Of a stretch of 64,000 bases of DNA, positions 1 through 9,606 are shown in pieces (position 1 is the first letter of the stretch; each line of letters starts with the position of its first letter). The notes beneath the pieces are model-generated. The model saw only the letters and a program-made list of their open reading frames with translations. It had not been told where the DNA came from and ran no database searches. Origin of the DNA: Clostridium sartagoforme (GTDB lineage: Bacteria > Bacillota > Clostridia > Clostridiales > Clostridiaceae); contig NZ_SRYR01000001.1 in NCBI RefSeq assembly GCF_004794105.1, positions 434,001-498,000 of the forward strand. The letters are read 5' to 3'. The position numbers and the translations under genes are program-made.

Positions 1-836
1 TGGAATTATTCTGGGATATGCTAGATCAAAGGTTAGAATTATGTAAAGAAGCTTTATTGACTAGACATAGAATGTTACTTGGAACAAAATCAGATGTTTC
101 TCCAATTCATTGGCAACATGGAGCAATAGCAAGACTAGAAAAAGAAGAGAGTATAGATAGATTATTAAAAGATGGATATTCTACACTATCATTAGGATAT
201 GTTGGTATTTATGAAATGGTTCAAGCGATGCTTGGAGTAAGTCATACTACGAAAGAGGGGGAAGAATTTGCACTTGCTGTAATGAAACATATGAATGAGG
301 CTTGTCAAAAGTGGAAGGATGAAACTGGTTTAGGATTTAGCTTATATGGAACTCCAGCAGAAAATTTAATTTATAGATTCTGTAGAATAGATAGAAGTAA
401 GTTTGGAGTAATACCTAATGTAACAGATAAACTATATTATACTAATTCTTATCATGTTCATGTATGTGAAGAAATAGATGCCTTTAGCAAACTTAAGTTT
501 GAATCTCAATTCCATGGAATAAGCTTAGGTGGATGTATATCTTATGTTGAAGTACCTGATATGAGTAAAAACTTAGATGCTGTTGAACAAGTTATTAATT
601 TTATATATCATAATATTCAATATGCTGAAATAAATACTAAACCTGATGTATGTTATAAATGTGGATATACTGGAGAAATTAAGCTTGATGAAGATTTAAC
701 ATGGTATTGTCCTTCATGTGGAAATAGGGATGAATCAGAAATGCAGGTTATGAGAAGAACTTGTGGATATATTGGAACTAATTTCTGGAATAAAGGTAGA
801 ACTGCAGAAATTGGTGATAGAGTATTACATTTATAA
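1..836 (+). CDS. nrdD: Anaerobic ribonucleoside-triphosphate reductase, C-terminal part (5' end outside window)
   Basis: This is the C-terminal portion of the class III (oxygen-sensitive) ribonucleotide reductase, which makes dNTPs from NTPs by glycyl-radical chemistry. The frame is open from base 3 (ELFWDMLDQRLELC), so the ATG at 18 is internal and the real start lies left of the window. The visible part carries the C-terminal zinc-binding cysteines (CYKCGY and CPSCGN) and the radical-bearing terminus RRTCGYIGTNFWNKGR, whose conserved Gly in RTCGY is the site activated by NrdG. nrdG follows 12 bp downstream, which is the usual operon order. Identification is secure; only the N-terminal part cannot be assessed. 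Confidence 0.96.
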   Translation, partial: ELFWDMLDQRLELCKEALLTRHRMLLGTKSDVSPIHWQHGAIARLEKEESIDRLLKDGYSTLSLGYVGIYEMVQAMLGVSHTTKEGEEFALAVMKHMNEACQKWKDETGLGFSLYGTPAENLIYRFCRIDRSKFGVIPNVTDKLYYTNSYHVHVCEEIDAFSKLKFESQFHGISLGGCISYVEVPDMSKNLDAVEQVINFIYHNIQYAEINTKPDVCYKCGYTGEIKLDEDLTWYCPSCGNRDESEMQVMRRTCGYIGTNFWNKGRTAEIGDRVLHL

Positions 837-848
837 GGATGATTTAGT

Positions 849-1349
849 ATGAATTATGCTAAAATAAGAAAATTTGATGTAAGTAATGGGCCTGGAGTTA
901 GAACTACATTATTTGTAAGTGGATGCACTAATAATTGTGAAGGATGCTTTAATAGAGAGTTACAAGATTTTAATTATGGTGACAAGTGGACGAAAGAAAA
1001 GGAAGATGAATTCCTTTCCTTTGTAAAAAATGAAAATGTAGTTGGAGTAAATATTTTAGGTGGAGAGCCAATGGATCAAGTAAAGGATAAGGATTTACAT
1101 AATTTACTTAAAAGAATTAAAGAAGAAACTAATAAAAGCATATGGCTATGGTCAGGGTATATATATGAAGATATTATTAGTAATTCAAATAAAAATGAAA
1201 TATTAACTTATGTAGATGTATTAATAGATGGTAGGTTCCAGCTTGATAAGAGAAATATTTCTCTAAAATATAGAGGTTCAAGTAACCAAAGGGTTATTGA
1301 TATAGCTAAAAGTAGAGAACATAATAAAGTTATAGAACTTGAAATATAA
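849..1349 (+). CDS. nrdG: Anaerobic ribonucleotide reductase-activating protein (radical SAM)
   Basis: This 166-aa radical-SAM activase generates the glycyl radical on NrdD. Near the N-terminus it has the cluster motif CTNNCEGC (CxxxCxxC, three cysteines for the [4Fe-4S] cluster) after the family-typical NGPGVRTTLFVSGC stretch, and a GGEP motif (LGGEPMDQ) for SAM binding. Its length matches the family (about 155-175 aa). The ATG follows AAGGATGAT at normal spacing and lies 12 bp after nrdD, so the two are co-transcribed. Two strong hairpins follow the stop codon. Confidence 0.95.
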   Translation: MNYAKIRKFDVSNGPGVRTTLFVSGCTNNCEGCFNRELQDFNYGDKWTKEKEDEFLSFVKNENVVGVNILGGEPMDQVKDKDLHNLLKRIKEETNKSIWLWSGYIYEDIISNSNKNEILTYVDVLIDGRFQLDKRNISLKYRGSSNQRVIDIAKSREHNKVIELEI

Positions 1350-1350
1350 T

Positions 1351-1377
1351 ATTAGGCTGTCCCAAGGGCAGCCTAAT
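1351..1377 (+). terminator. Hairpin after nrdG
   Basis: Inverted repeat ATTAGGCTG / CAGCCTAAT around a 9-nt loop lies directly after the nrdG stop. It lacks a long T-run, so it may act with the second hairpin at 1404-1439. Confidence 0.6.
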
Positions 1378-1403
1378 TAATTTAAAAGAATTATTTGATT
1401 TTT

Positions 1404-1439
1404 AAAGCTCCAAAGTCGCCTTGGCGATTTTGGAGCTTT
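1404..1439. terminator. Long hairpin between convergent nrdG and symporter genes
   Basis: Two 17-nt arms (AAAGCTCCAAAGTCGCC and its near-exact reverse complement, one G-T wobble) with a minimal loop form a very stable stem. T-rich flanks on both sides suggest a bidirectional terminator for the convergent genes nrdG (+) and the DAACS symporter (-). Confidence 0.7.
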
Positions 1440-1467
1440 AAGTTTTATATATAAAACTACATATTAT

Positions 1468-2769
1468 TTAACAATCTGTAGTTTTAAGTATGTCATCAGC
1501 TAGTATATCTGTATTAACCTCACTAGAATAATATTTACTAGTATCAAAGGAGTTTTCAGACTTACTTATAATAATAGTGCAAATACAATCTCCCATAGTA
1601 TTAACTGTACTTCTACACATATCTAATATTCTATCTATACCAAGAATTAGGCCTATTCCTTCTATTGGTAAACCAACAGATTGCAATACCATTGAAAGCA
1701 TTACCATACCTACACCAGGAACTCCAGCAGTTCCAATTGAGGCTAAGGTAGCAGTGAGAATAATGGTTAAAATAGCAGGTAAACCTAAGTCTACGTTATA
1801 TACTTGAGAAATAAAAATTGCTGCAACTCCTTGCATAATAGCAGTACCATCCATATTAATAGTACAGCCCAATGGAATTGTAAAAGATGAAATAGAATTA
1901 TCAACTCCCATTTCATTAACTGTTTCTAAAGTAACTGGTAATGCAGCATTACTAGAAGCAGTTGAAAAAACTATTGAAGCAGGTTTAATAAATTTCTTTA
2001 AAAATGGTTTTATACTTAACCTTGTAAAAAGTTTGAACATACCTCCGTATACAAAAACAGAATGGATAAGTAGGGAAAATAAAATTACAAACATATATTT
2101 TATTAAAGGAATCATTGCGTTAAATCCCATAGTCGCAAAAGTATTGGTCATTAAAGCAAATACCCCAATTGGTGCAAAGGACATAACTATTTGAACAATT
2201 TTCATAATAACTTCATTTAATGATTCAAAAGCATTTTTAACTATTTCAGCTTTTTTACCAACTAAGCTTATTGCAATTCCTAATAATATTGAAAAGAATA
2301 TGATTTGAAGCATATCTCCATTAACTAAGGAAGCAATAGGGTTTGTAGGTATTATATTAACTAGAACATCTATAAAAGAATTATTTTGAGAAATCGTTGG
2401 CTCAGTTACTAAAAGATGTGACATATCTAAGCCAATGCCAGGTTTAATAGTTAATGAAAGAATTACTCCTATAGTAATAGCTATACAAGTGGTTGAAATA
2501 TAAAATATAAAGGTTTTCACTCCAACTCGTCCTAGCTTTCTTATGTTATCAGCAGAAGCAGCTCCACAAGTTAATGATACAAATACAAGAGGAACAACCA
2601 TCATTTTTATAGAGGATAAAAAAATATTTGATAAAACCTTTACAAATCCGTTTAAGATAATAGTGTCTTTAATAAAATCAGATCCTATCCTTTGGACTAA
2701 TATGCCAAAGACTGCTCCTAAAAACATAGCTAAGAATATTTTTTTTGTTAAGCTTAATTTTTTTTTCAT
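1468..2769 (-). CDS. Dicarboxylate/amino acid:cation symporter (DAACS family)
   Basis: This is a membrane sodium- or proton-coupled importer of the glutamate/aspartate/dicarboxylate type, with about eight transmembrane segments and two re-entrant hairpins. Family signatures visible are SSNAALPVTLE (the serine-rich HP1 region) and INMDGTA (the NMDGT sodium-site motif in TM7), followed by the HP2-type AGVPG stretch. The total of 433 aa is normal. A longer frame opens at a TTG (2784), but AGGGAG sits 5 nt before the ATG at 2769, so the TTG would lie inside its own ribosome site; 2769 is the likely start. Substrate (Glu, Asp, Ser/Thr or C4-acid) cannot be resolved from the sequence. A good sigma-A-like promoter lies about 40-70 bp upstream. 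Confidence 0.9.
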   Translation of the reverse strand: MKKKLSLTKKIFLAMFLGAVFGILVQRIGSDFIKDTIILNGFVKVLSNIFLSSIKMMVVPLVFVSLTCGAASADNIRKLGRVGVKTFIFYISTTCIAITIGVILSLTIKPGIGLDMSHLLVTEPTISQNNSFIDVLVNIIPTNPIASLVNGDMLQIIFFSILLGIAISLVGKKAEIVKNAFESLNEVIMKIVQIVMSFAPIGVFALMTNTFATMGFNAMIPLIKYMFVILFSLLIHSVFVYGGMFKLFTRLSIKPFLKKFIKPASIVFSTASSNAALPVTLETVNEMGVDNSISSFTIPLGCTINMDGTAIMQGVAAIFISQVYNVDLGLPAILTIILTATLASIGTAGVPGVGMVMLSMVLQSVGLPIEGIGLILGIDRILDMCRSTVNTMGDCICTIIISKSENSFDTSKYYSSEVNTDILADDILKTTDC

Positions 2770-2812
2770 AAAAACTCCCTTCAATTTTATTGCCTTAATT
2801 TACCATAGTAAT

Positions 2813-2841
2813 ATTATGATATAAATTTTAAAGTTTGACAA
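2813..2841 (-). promoter_or_regulatory. Promoter for the DAACS symporter
   Basis: Read on the minus strand: TTGTCA, a 17-bp spacer, then CATAAT, each one mismatch from the sigma-A consensus. It is placed to give a leader of roughly 40 nt before the ATG at 2769. Confidence 0.6.
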
Positions 2842-3031
2842 GCTCTTTTTTAAAATAAGTTGTCAGATTAGAAAAAATTTATATATAGTGTTATAAAATG
2901 TAAAACTATATTTTAAATTTCAAATTTTTGTAAGTTTCTATAAGAGGATTTAAATATATGGACAAAAACATAATAATCATTTAATATATATTATATGGAA
3001 AATATTTCCTTAAAAGATTTTAATATAGATT

Positions 3032-3047
3032 ATGGAAACGTTTTCTA
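3032..3047 (+). promoter_or_regulatory. cre site (CcpA operator) upstream of amylopullulanase
   Basis: ATGGAAACGTTTTCTA matches every fixed position of the catabolite-responsive element consensus WTGNAANCGNWNNCWW. It lies 38 bp before the start codon of the surface amylopullulanase, a position typical for roadblock or promoter-overlapping repression by CcpA with phosphorylated HPr. HprK, which would make that HPr-Ser-P, is encoded in this window at 18423. Confidence 0.85.
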
Positions 3048-3084
3048 AGTTCTTTGAAAATTTAATAAAAGGAGGATTATTATT

Positions 3085-6000
3085 ATGAGGGGAAATAGCT
3101 TTTTGAAGCACAAGTCTAAACTAGCTATATTTACAGTATTAATGTTTTTATTAACACTTATACCTATACCTAATATTGCTGTTAAAGCTAATACTGCTAC
3201 AACAGAAAAGGTGAAAATAAGGTTTTTAAAAGATGATGCTGACTATACTGGCTGGAATATATGGGCTTGGTGGTCAGGAAACGAAGGAAAAGAGGTAAGT
3301 TTTACTCATGAAGATGAACAAGGGGTTTTTGCTGTACTGGAAGTTCCAAATGATGATGAGTTTGGATTTATTATAAGAAAAGGCGAGTGGGAAGCAAAGG
3401 CAACTTCTAATGTTATATATGACTTATCAAAGGGACCTAGTGAAGTCATAGTAACTGCTGGAAAAATAGATAAGGATAATCCAGAACCAAAGAATATAGA
3501 ATACACAAATTTATATAAAGACTTTGATAAGATTAATATTAAGGTTAATTATAATAGATCAGATAAAATTTATGAGGGCTGGCAATTATGGAACTGGGTA
3601 GTTGGTGGACAAGAGGGTTCAGATGATACAGTAATGAACTTTAGTGAAACCAATGATTATGGTGGAATTGGGAATTTAAGCTTTAATAATATAACTAAAA
3701 ATGATAAACAAGTAGGAGTTATAGTTAGAAAGGCTGATTGGACAAAAGATAGTGGAGATAAATTTATAGATTTAGCCTATTTAGATTGTAATGGTAATTT
3801 AGAAGTTTATTATAAACAATTAGATAATACAACTTACTATTTAGAACCTAAAATTGAGGAATCTGATATAGTAGCTGATGAGCTTATAAATCAAAATGGT
3901 GGTGATAATACTTGGTATATTCCTGGCTTGTTTGGGAATTGGAATAATTCAAGTAATGAAGTTAAAATGAAGCATTTAGTAGATGGATTTTATCAATATT
4001 CAGTAGTATTACCAGCAGGAAAGCATGAATTTAAAATTGCAAAGAATGGAACTTGGGATGGATTTTCTGATAATGGAAATAATTTTATAATTAATTTAGA
4101 AAAAACAACTAAAGTTAATTTATATGTTAATGATGAATTAAATGAAGCACGAATTAATATTCCAGGAGTTAATAATTTAAAAGAGTATATTCCAGAATTA
4201 AGTAATGAAAAATGGCCAAGGTTAGTTGGAAGTTTACAACATGTATTTGGAGAAAATGATTGGTCACCAGAAACTGCAAAGCAAATGTTTGTAGATTACT
4301 ATTTCGATGGAAGTATTTATAAGATTCAAAGAGAATTACCAGTAGGAAAATTTGAGGCTAAGGTAGCTTTTGGTCCAAATTGGGATGAAAGTTATGGTGC
4401 AGGAAATGATAATTTAATAATCAATACTTTAGATAAAGATGATGTAATATTTACTATAGATTATAAGGGAAATAAGAATTTAACACATAACTACACACCT
4501 AAAGAAGGAAATTATGATGGAATTATAGATAAGTCAAAGATAATATTTGATTCAAGAAGTATAACTTATAAAAAACCTTTTGGAGCTATTAAAGAAGAAT
4601 CAGAAGATTTAACACTTAGAATTGGTGTTGCAAAAAATGATGTCCAAATGGCTAAGGTTGAGCTTACTGATGGTAATGGAGTAGCAAAAAACTATGATAT
4701 GAGAAAAGCAACTACCATAGGGGAAACAGATTACTATGAAGTTACAATACCTAAAGTAGATTTTATTGGCATTGGTATATGGGGATATAAATTCATTCTT
4801 GTAGATGGTGTAACTAAAATTGAATATGGTGATGATAGCATGAGTGGAGGTGCAGGCTCAGCAGTTGATGAAGGTGCACTTCCATATAATTTAACAGTTT
4901 ATGATAAAGATTATAAAACTCCAGATTGGATGAAAAATGCTACAGTATATCAAATATTCCCAGATAGATTTTTTGATGGAAATAAAGAAAATAATAGAGC
5001 AAAACTTATAGATGGTTATCGTGGATATACTATGAAGGATGGAACTATAGTTCCTTTTGATCTTCAATACTTTGATGGAGGATTAGAAAATGATCCAGCT
5101 AAAGATAAGGTTTGGGGAAGTTGGAGTGACTACCCTGAAAATCCTAGACAATCAACTCCTGAAAATAAACCATATTATCCTAATGCTAAAACAGATGATG
5201 TATGGTCAAATGAATATTATGGAGGAGATATTCAAGGATTAGAAGAAAAGCTTGATTATTTAAAATCTATTGGAATTACAGCTATTTACTTAAATCCAGT
5301 AGCTTGGGCTTCATCAAATCATAAGTATGATGCCACAGATTATAAGCATTTAGATCCTATGTTTGGAGAACCTATTTATAATAAGGATGGAGATCCAACT
5401 TCAGGATTAAATTATGAAAAAACTAGGGCAGCTTCAGATAGAGTTTATCAAGCATTTGCAGATGCAGCTGATGAAGTAGGAATTAACCTTATTGCTGATG
5501 GTGTATTTAATCATGTTGGCGATGATTCAATTTACTTTGATAGATATGAAAAGTATCCTGAAATTGGGGCTTATGAATACTGGAAGAGAGTTTGGGACAA
5601 GGTTAATGATGGAAAGGCACAAAAAGATGCTGAAAAAGAAGTTATTAAAGAATATGAAAGTCAAATTAATCCTTTAACAGGTAAGAAATACTCTTATCCA
5701 GAAGATTTTAATTACACAACATGGTTTAAGGTTGAAAATAAGTGGGTAGTTAAAGATAAGGATGGAATTAGCTTAGAAGAAAAATATCAGCATTATCAAT
5801 ATGAAGGTTGGTGGGGGTATGATTCATTACCAGTAATGGAATCAAAGGAACCACAAGCAGGCGATGATTTAGCCTTAGATGGTTATCATGAATGGAATAA
5901 CATTGATTATAGGGAAAATGTTATAGGTTACGATTTATCAGCATTAAGTGATGGAAAAGCAGAAGAAATGATGAAAACTGCAGCATCACAAAGATGGATG

Positions 6001-9000
6001 TGGATGGGAGCAAGTGGATGGAGACTAGATGTTGCTCCAGATGTATCTACAGGAACATGGCAAAAATTTAGGGAATCCGTTAAATCAACAGCAGGAAGAA
6101 CAGATGTAAATGGCAATATTATCGATGACCCTGTAATATTAGGAGAAGAATGGGGTGTTGCAACTCACTATTTATTAGGTGATCAATTTGATTCAGTTAT
6201 GAATTATCAATTTAGGGCTGCACTTCAAAATTATATTATTAATGGAGATGCAATAACATTTAATAATGCTCTTGAAACAATTAGGGAAAACTATCCTAAA
6301 GAAGCATGGCAAGCAATGCTAAACCTTGTAGATTCTCATGATACTGTTCGTAATATAACTAAAATTGATAATCCAACTTGGGAAGAAGAAAATACAAAAA
6401 TAGCTCCAGAAGCTAGTGATAGAGCTTTAAAACTACAAGAATTAACTGCAATATTCCAATTAGGTTATGCAGGTGCTCCAACTATTTATTATGGTGATGA
6501 AGTAGGGGTTACTGGTACAAAGGATCCAGATTCAAGAAGAACATTCCCATGGGAAAGAATATCTGAAGTTAGTGGAGAATATAGCGGAGTTGGAAGGTAT
6601 GAAAGCTTATTTGATGTATATAAAACTGCTGCAAATGTAAGAAATGAAAATTTAGATATCTTTGCAACTGGAGATATTTATAGTGCATATGTAGAAGGAA
6701 ATGTTATAGCATATGCAAGAAAGAGCGAAGATAAAGGTGGTTTATTAGTTATTAATAAGGAATCTTCTGATAAGACAATAGAAGCAAATGTAGCAGGTTT
6801 TTTACCAGATGGATTAGAATTAAAAGATGAGTTATATGGAAATATTACTGCTAAGGTTGAAGGTGGTAAAATTAAAATAACTATACCAGCAGAGACAGGA
6901 TTAATGATGGTTTCAACTAATAAAATAAATAAGGTAGATAAGGTTGAAGGCTTAAAGGCAGTTGCAGAAGAGGGAAAGGTAACATTAAGCTGGGAGCCAG
7001 TAGCTGGAGCTAATAAATATAATATATATAGAACAAATTTAGAAGGACAAAGCTCAGAGTTAATTGGAAGCTCTGATAAAAATAGTTATGAAGATATAGA
7101 TGTAGAAAATGGTGTTAGATACTATTATTATGTTACAGCTTTAAAAAATGGGGGAGAAAGTGAATTTAGTGATTCAGTTACAGCACTTCCTTCATATAAT
7201 ATTAAATCAATTTCAAAACCAAGTTCTATTAAAGATGTTATTCTTGGAATTGGGAATAAAACTGATGAAATAACTGTTAAAGTTTCTATACCAGGAATAA
7301 CTGACAATGATGAATATGCTGGAAAGGATATTCCAAACTTTGAAGCTAGACTTATGTATTATAAAGATGGATCTTTATTAGAAAATGCAGATAGCACTAA
7401 ATTAAGATATAAAGAAGATTCAAAGGAAGATGGCACTAAGATTTACTTTGCATCCTTTGAGCCTACGGAAGAAGGAATTTATAAATACTATGCCAAGGCT
7501 ACAACAAATTCAGGAGATACTTATGTAGAATCAGAGGTATCAGAATTTAAGGCAATTAGAAATGAAGATGATAACTTAGTAGTAGAAGCACCTATTCTTA
7601 ATGATATATTAGTTGAATCTAATAGAGCAAAGCTTGAATGGTCATCAAATGAAGAAAATGTTGAAGGATATGAAGTTTATCGTAAAGAAGCAGATGGTGA
7701 ATATATTAAAGTAGCTGTTTTAGATAAATCAGCTAGAGAATACACTGATTTTGATGTTAGTAATGGCAAAAAGTATTCTTATAAGGTAGCAGCATATAAT
7801 AAATTCTATAATAGAGCATATTCAGAAGAGAAGGATGTAACACCGACTTTAGTTATGGTTGATGTAACATTAAGACTTCATATTCCAAATTATACACCTG
7901 TTACTGATGACATCTATATAGCTGGTGATTTTAATGGATGGAATGCATCAGGTGGAAAGTTAAATGTACCAAGTGGAGCTACATCAAGAGATGTAGTAGA
8001 ATATAAATTTAAAATGATGGCAGGAAAGAGTATTCAATATAAATACACTAGAGGATCATGGGATACTGAATCATATACTAGTCATAGTCGTGTAGCAAAT
8101 GACACAGAAGATTATGGTAACTGGGCATATAGTTCTACAGATACTAATATGAAATTAACTGTTCAAAATCAGGGAGGTAACTCAATGGTTATTGATGATT
8201 ATGTATTAGGATGGGTAGATATGCCAATGATAATTACGATGCCTAGAATATCTTATGGAGAAAATATTGAATATGAAACAACAGATGAAGAATTTACATT
8301 AAAGGCAAAAGTTCCATACGGAGTTGAATTTACTATAAATGGCGAAGATATTAATACTTTATATCCTAATGCTATGGATAGCTTTGGAAATGTATATGTT
8401 GAAGGTATTAAATTAAATCCAGGATTAAACGAGTTTAATATTCATATAGAACCAACAGAGGAGACAATTAATTTACCTTGGTACACTGATGATGGTAGAG
8501 CCTCTCAGGCAACTAGGGATGTAGTAATGAAGATTAACTATAAAACAGATGGTAGTCAGGAAGAAATAAATGTTACTGGAGTTTCATTAAATAAAACTTC
8601 TGGAGAGTTAAAAGTAAATGAAGAGCTCCAATTAATTGCTAGTATTTTACCTGAAGATGCAACTAATAAAGAAGTTTCTTGGACAAGTAGTGATGAAAAA
8701 ATAGCTACTGTTGATGAAAATGGAAAAGTAACTGCAATATCAGAAGGAAAGGCTACAATAACTGTTACAACTAAGGATGGAGGATTTACAGCTAATTCTG
8801 AAGTAACAGTACTTCCAAAGGGTGAAGATGGAGGTACAGGAGGAGAACCAGAAGATATTAAGGTTACTGGAGTCTCATTAGATAAAACTTCAGGAGAGCT
8901 AAAGGTAGATGAAGAATTAAAATTAATTGCTAGCATTTTACCTGAAAATGCAACAAATAAAGAAGTTTCTTGGACAAGTAGTGATGAAAAAATAGCTACA

Positions 9001-9327
9001 GTTGATGCAAATGGAAAAGTAGCTGCGATATCAGAAGGAAAGGCTACAATAACTGTTACAACAAAGGATGGAGGATTTACAGCTAGCTCTGAAATAACAG
9101 TACTTCCAAAGGGTGAAGATGGAGGTACAGGAGAAGAACCAGGAGGTTCAGAAGAAAAACCGTCAGAAGTTTTACCAGGTGGTAATACTGATGAAGAAGG
9201 AACAAACTTACCTGAAACTGGTGGAAATAATCCAACTTATATCTTAATTATAGCAATATTAGTAGTTGGAGTTGGAGCTTTCTTATTCTTAAAAAATAAA
9301 AAATCAAAAGAAAATAACAATAAATAA
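3085..9327 (+). CDS. Cell-wall-anchored multidomain amylopullulanase (GH13), LPXTG protein
   Basis: A 2080-aa secreted glycoside hydrolase predicted to cut alpha-1,6 and/or alpha-1,4 bonds in starch, glycogen or pullulan at the cell surface. Order of modules (approximate residues): signal peptide 1-35; two CBM41-like starch-binding domains (42-150, 148-255; WNIWAWW and WQLWNWV aromatic patches); two X25-like modules (270-370, 377-470); N-domain of GH13 (480-605); GH13 catalytic barrel (612-1200) with region I D805-GVFNH810, region II GWRLD982 (nucleophile), region III GEEW with acid/base E1021, region IV H1085-D1086; FnIII (1285-1370); an unassigned Ig-like module; second FnIII (1500-1590); a CBM20/48-like module with AGDFNGW (1592-1710); two Big_2 domains (1829-1909, 1925-2007); sortase motif LPETG at 2042-2046, hydrophobic segment and basic tail. 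All catalytic residues are intact. Strong AGGAGG ribosome site; a perfect cre lies upstream. Choice between type II pullulanase and neopullulanase-like activity is inference. Confidence 0.93.
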   Translation: MRGNSFLKHKSKLAIFTVLMFLLTLIPIPNIAVKANTATTEKVKIRFLKDDADYTGWNIWAWWSGNEGKEVSFTHEDEQGVFAVLEVPNDDEFGFIIRKGEWEAKATSNVIYDLSKGPSEVIVTAGKIDKDNPEPKNIEYTNLYKDFDKINIKVNYNRSDKIYEGWQLWNWVVGGQEGSDDTVMNFSETNDYGGIGNLSFNNITKNDKQVGVIVRKADWTKDSGDKFIDLAYLDCNGNLEVYYKQLDNTTYYLEPKIEESDIVADELINQNGGDNTWYIPGLFGNWNNSSNEVKMKHLVDGFYQYSVVLPAGKHEFKIAKNGTWDGFSDNGNNFIINLEKTTKVNLYVNDELNEARINIPGVNNLKEYIPELSNEKWPRLVGSLQHVFGENDWSPETAKQMFVDYYFDGSIYKIQRELPVGKFEAKVAFGPNWDESYGAGNDNLIINTLDKDDVIFTIDYKGNKNLTHNYTPKEGNYDGIIDKSKIIFDSRSITYKKPFGAIKEESEDLTLRIGVAKNDVQMAKVELTDGNGVAKNYDMRKATTIGETDYYEVTIPKVDFIGIGIWGYKFILVDGVTKIEYGDDSMSGGAGSAVDEGALPYNLTVYDKDYKTPDWMKNATVYQIFPDRFFDGNKENNRAKLIDGYRGYTMKDGTIVPFDLQYFDGGLENDPAKDKVWGSWSDYPENPRQSTPENKPYYPNAKTDDVWSNEYYGGDIQGLEEKLDYLKSIGITAIYLNPVAWASSNHKYDATDYKHLDPMFGEPIYNKDGDPTSGLNYEKTRAASDRVYQAFADAADEVGINLIADGVFNHVGDDSIYFDRYEKYPEIGAYEYWKRVWDKVNDGKAQKDAEKEVIKEYESQINPLTGKKYSYPEDFNYTTWFKVENKWVVKDKDGISLEEKYQHYQYEGWWGYDSLPVMESKEPQAGDDLALDGYHEWNNIDYRENVIGYDLSALSDGKAEEMMKTAASQRWMWMGASGWRLDVAPDVSTGTWQKFRESVKSTAGRTDVNGNIIDDPVILGEEWGVATHYLLGDQFDSVMNYQFRAALQNYIINGDAITFNNALETIRENYPKEAWQAMLNLVDSHDTVRNITKIDNPTWEEENTKIAPEASDRALKLQELTAIFQLGYAGAPTIYYGDEVGVTGTKDPDSRRTFPWERISEVSGEYSGVGRYESLFDVYKTAANVRNENLDIFATGDIYSAYVEGNVIAYARKSEDKGGLLVINKESSDKTIEANVAGFLPDGLELKDELYGNITAKVEGGKIKITIPAETGLMMVSTNKINKVDKVEGLKAVAEEGKVTLSWEPVAGANKYNIYRTNLEGQSSELIGSSDKNSYEDIDVENGVRYYYYVTALKNGGESEFSDSVTALPSYNIKSISKPSSIKDVILGIGNKTDEITVKVSIPGITDNDEYAGKDIPNFEARLMYYKDGSLLENADSTKLRYKEDSKEDGTKIYFASFEPTEEGIYKYYAKATTNSGDTYVESEVSEFKAIRNEDDNLVVEAPILNDILVESNRAKLEWSSNEENVEGYEVYRKEADGEYIKVAVLDKSAREYTDFDVSNGKKYSYKVAAYNKFYNRAYSEEKDVTPTLVMVDVTLRLHIPNYTPVTDDIYIAGDFNGWNASGGKLNVPSGATSRDVVEYKFKMMAGKSIQYKYTRGSWDTESYTSHSRVANDTEDYGNWAYSSTDTNMKLTVQNQGGNSMVIDDYVLGWVDMPMIITMPRISYGENIEYETTDEEFTLKAKVPYGVEFTINGEDINTLYPNAMDSFGNVYVEGIKLNPGLNEFNIHIEPTEETINLPWYTDDGRASQATRDVVMKINYKTDGSQEEINVTGVSLNKTSGELKVNEELQLIASILPEDATNKEVSWTSSDEKIATVDENGKVTAISEGKATITVTTKDGGFTANSEVTVLPKGEDGGTGGEPEDIKVTGVSLDKTSGELKVDEELKLIASILPENATNKEVSWTSSDEKIATVDANGKVAAISEGKATITVTTKDGGFTASSEITVLPKGEDGGTGEEPGGSEEKPSEVLPGGNTDEEGTNLPETGGNNPTYILIIAILVVGVGAFLFLKNKKSKENNNK
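8569..9105 (+). repeat. Internal duplication: two Big_2 (Ig-like) coding units
   Basis: Two ~245-bp segments within the amylopullulanase gene encode nearly identical Big_2 domains (for example ELKVNEELQLIAS versus ELKVDEELKLIAS, both with EVSWTSSDEKIATVD). High nucleotide identity suggests a recent tandem duplication that lengthens the stalk before the cell-wall anchor. Confidence 0.8.
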
Positions 9328-9380
9328 TATATAAGTTACCATAGATTTTTTACATTAAATTAAGGAAGTTAATATGTAAT

Positions 9381-9418
9381 ATACTTCAATTAGGTAATTA
9401 CAGAATCAACTTATATAA
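9381..9418 (+). repeat. Short copy of a dispersed AT-rich repeat
   Basis: The stretch containing TAGGTAATTACAGAATCAAC followed by TTATATA resembles the first ~40 bp of the longer repeats at 49215 and 56690. It is truncated directly before the terminator at 9432. Confidence 0.45.
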
Positions 9419-9431
9419 AAAACAAAAAAAT

Positions 9432-9457
9432 CGCTGATGAAAATCAGCGTTTTTTTA
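9432..9457 (+). terminator. Rho-independent terminator of the amylopullulanase gene
   Basis: CGCTGAT / ATCAGCG stem with a GAAA tetraloop, flanked by an A-run 5' and seven T residues 3'. A classic intrinsic terminator. Confidence 0.9.
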
Positions 9458-9606
9458 TTATAAGCAATTATATAAATTTATTATGTAAAAATAAGATGTT
9501 TTCAAAGGAAATAATCATATAGAAGATTATACAATTTTACAAAATTTTCAATTATTAAATGATAAAATTAAGATAGTGACATCAAAAAAATTTTCTTATT
9601 ACCATA

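Noticed and set aside
2770..2784. Upstream TTG start for the DAACS symporter
   Set aside because: It overlaps the ribosome site AGGGAG that serves the ATG at 2769.
2835..2863. Plus-strand promoter from TTGACA at 2835
   Set aside because: No -10 hexamer at suitable spacing on the plus strand; the same bases make a good minus-strand -35.
8556..8936. Minus-strand frame opposite the Big_2 duplication
   Set aside because: Antisense shadow of a repeated coding region; no ribosome site.
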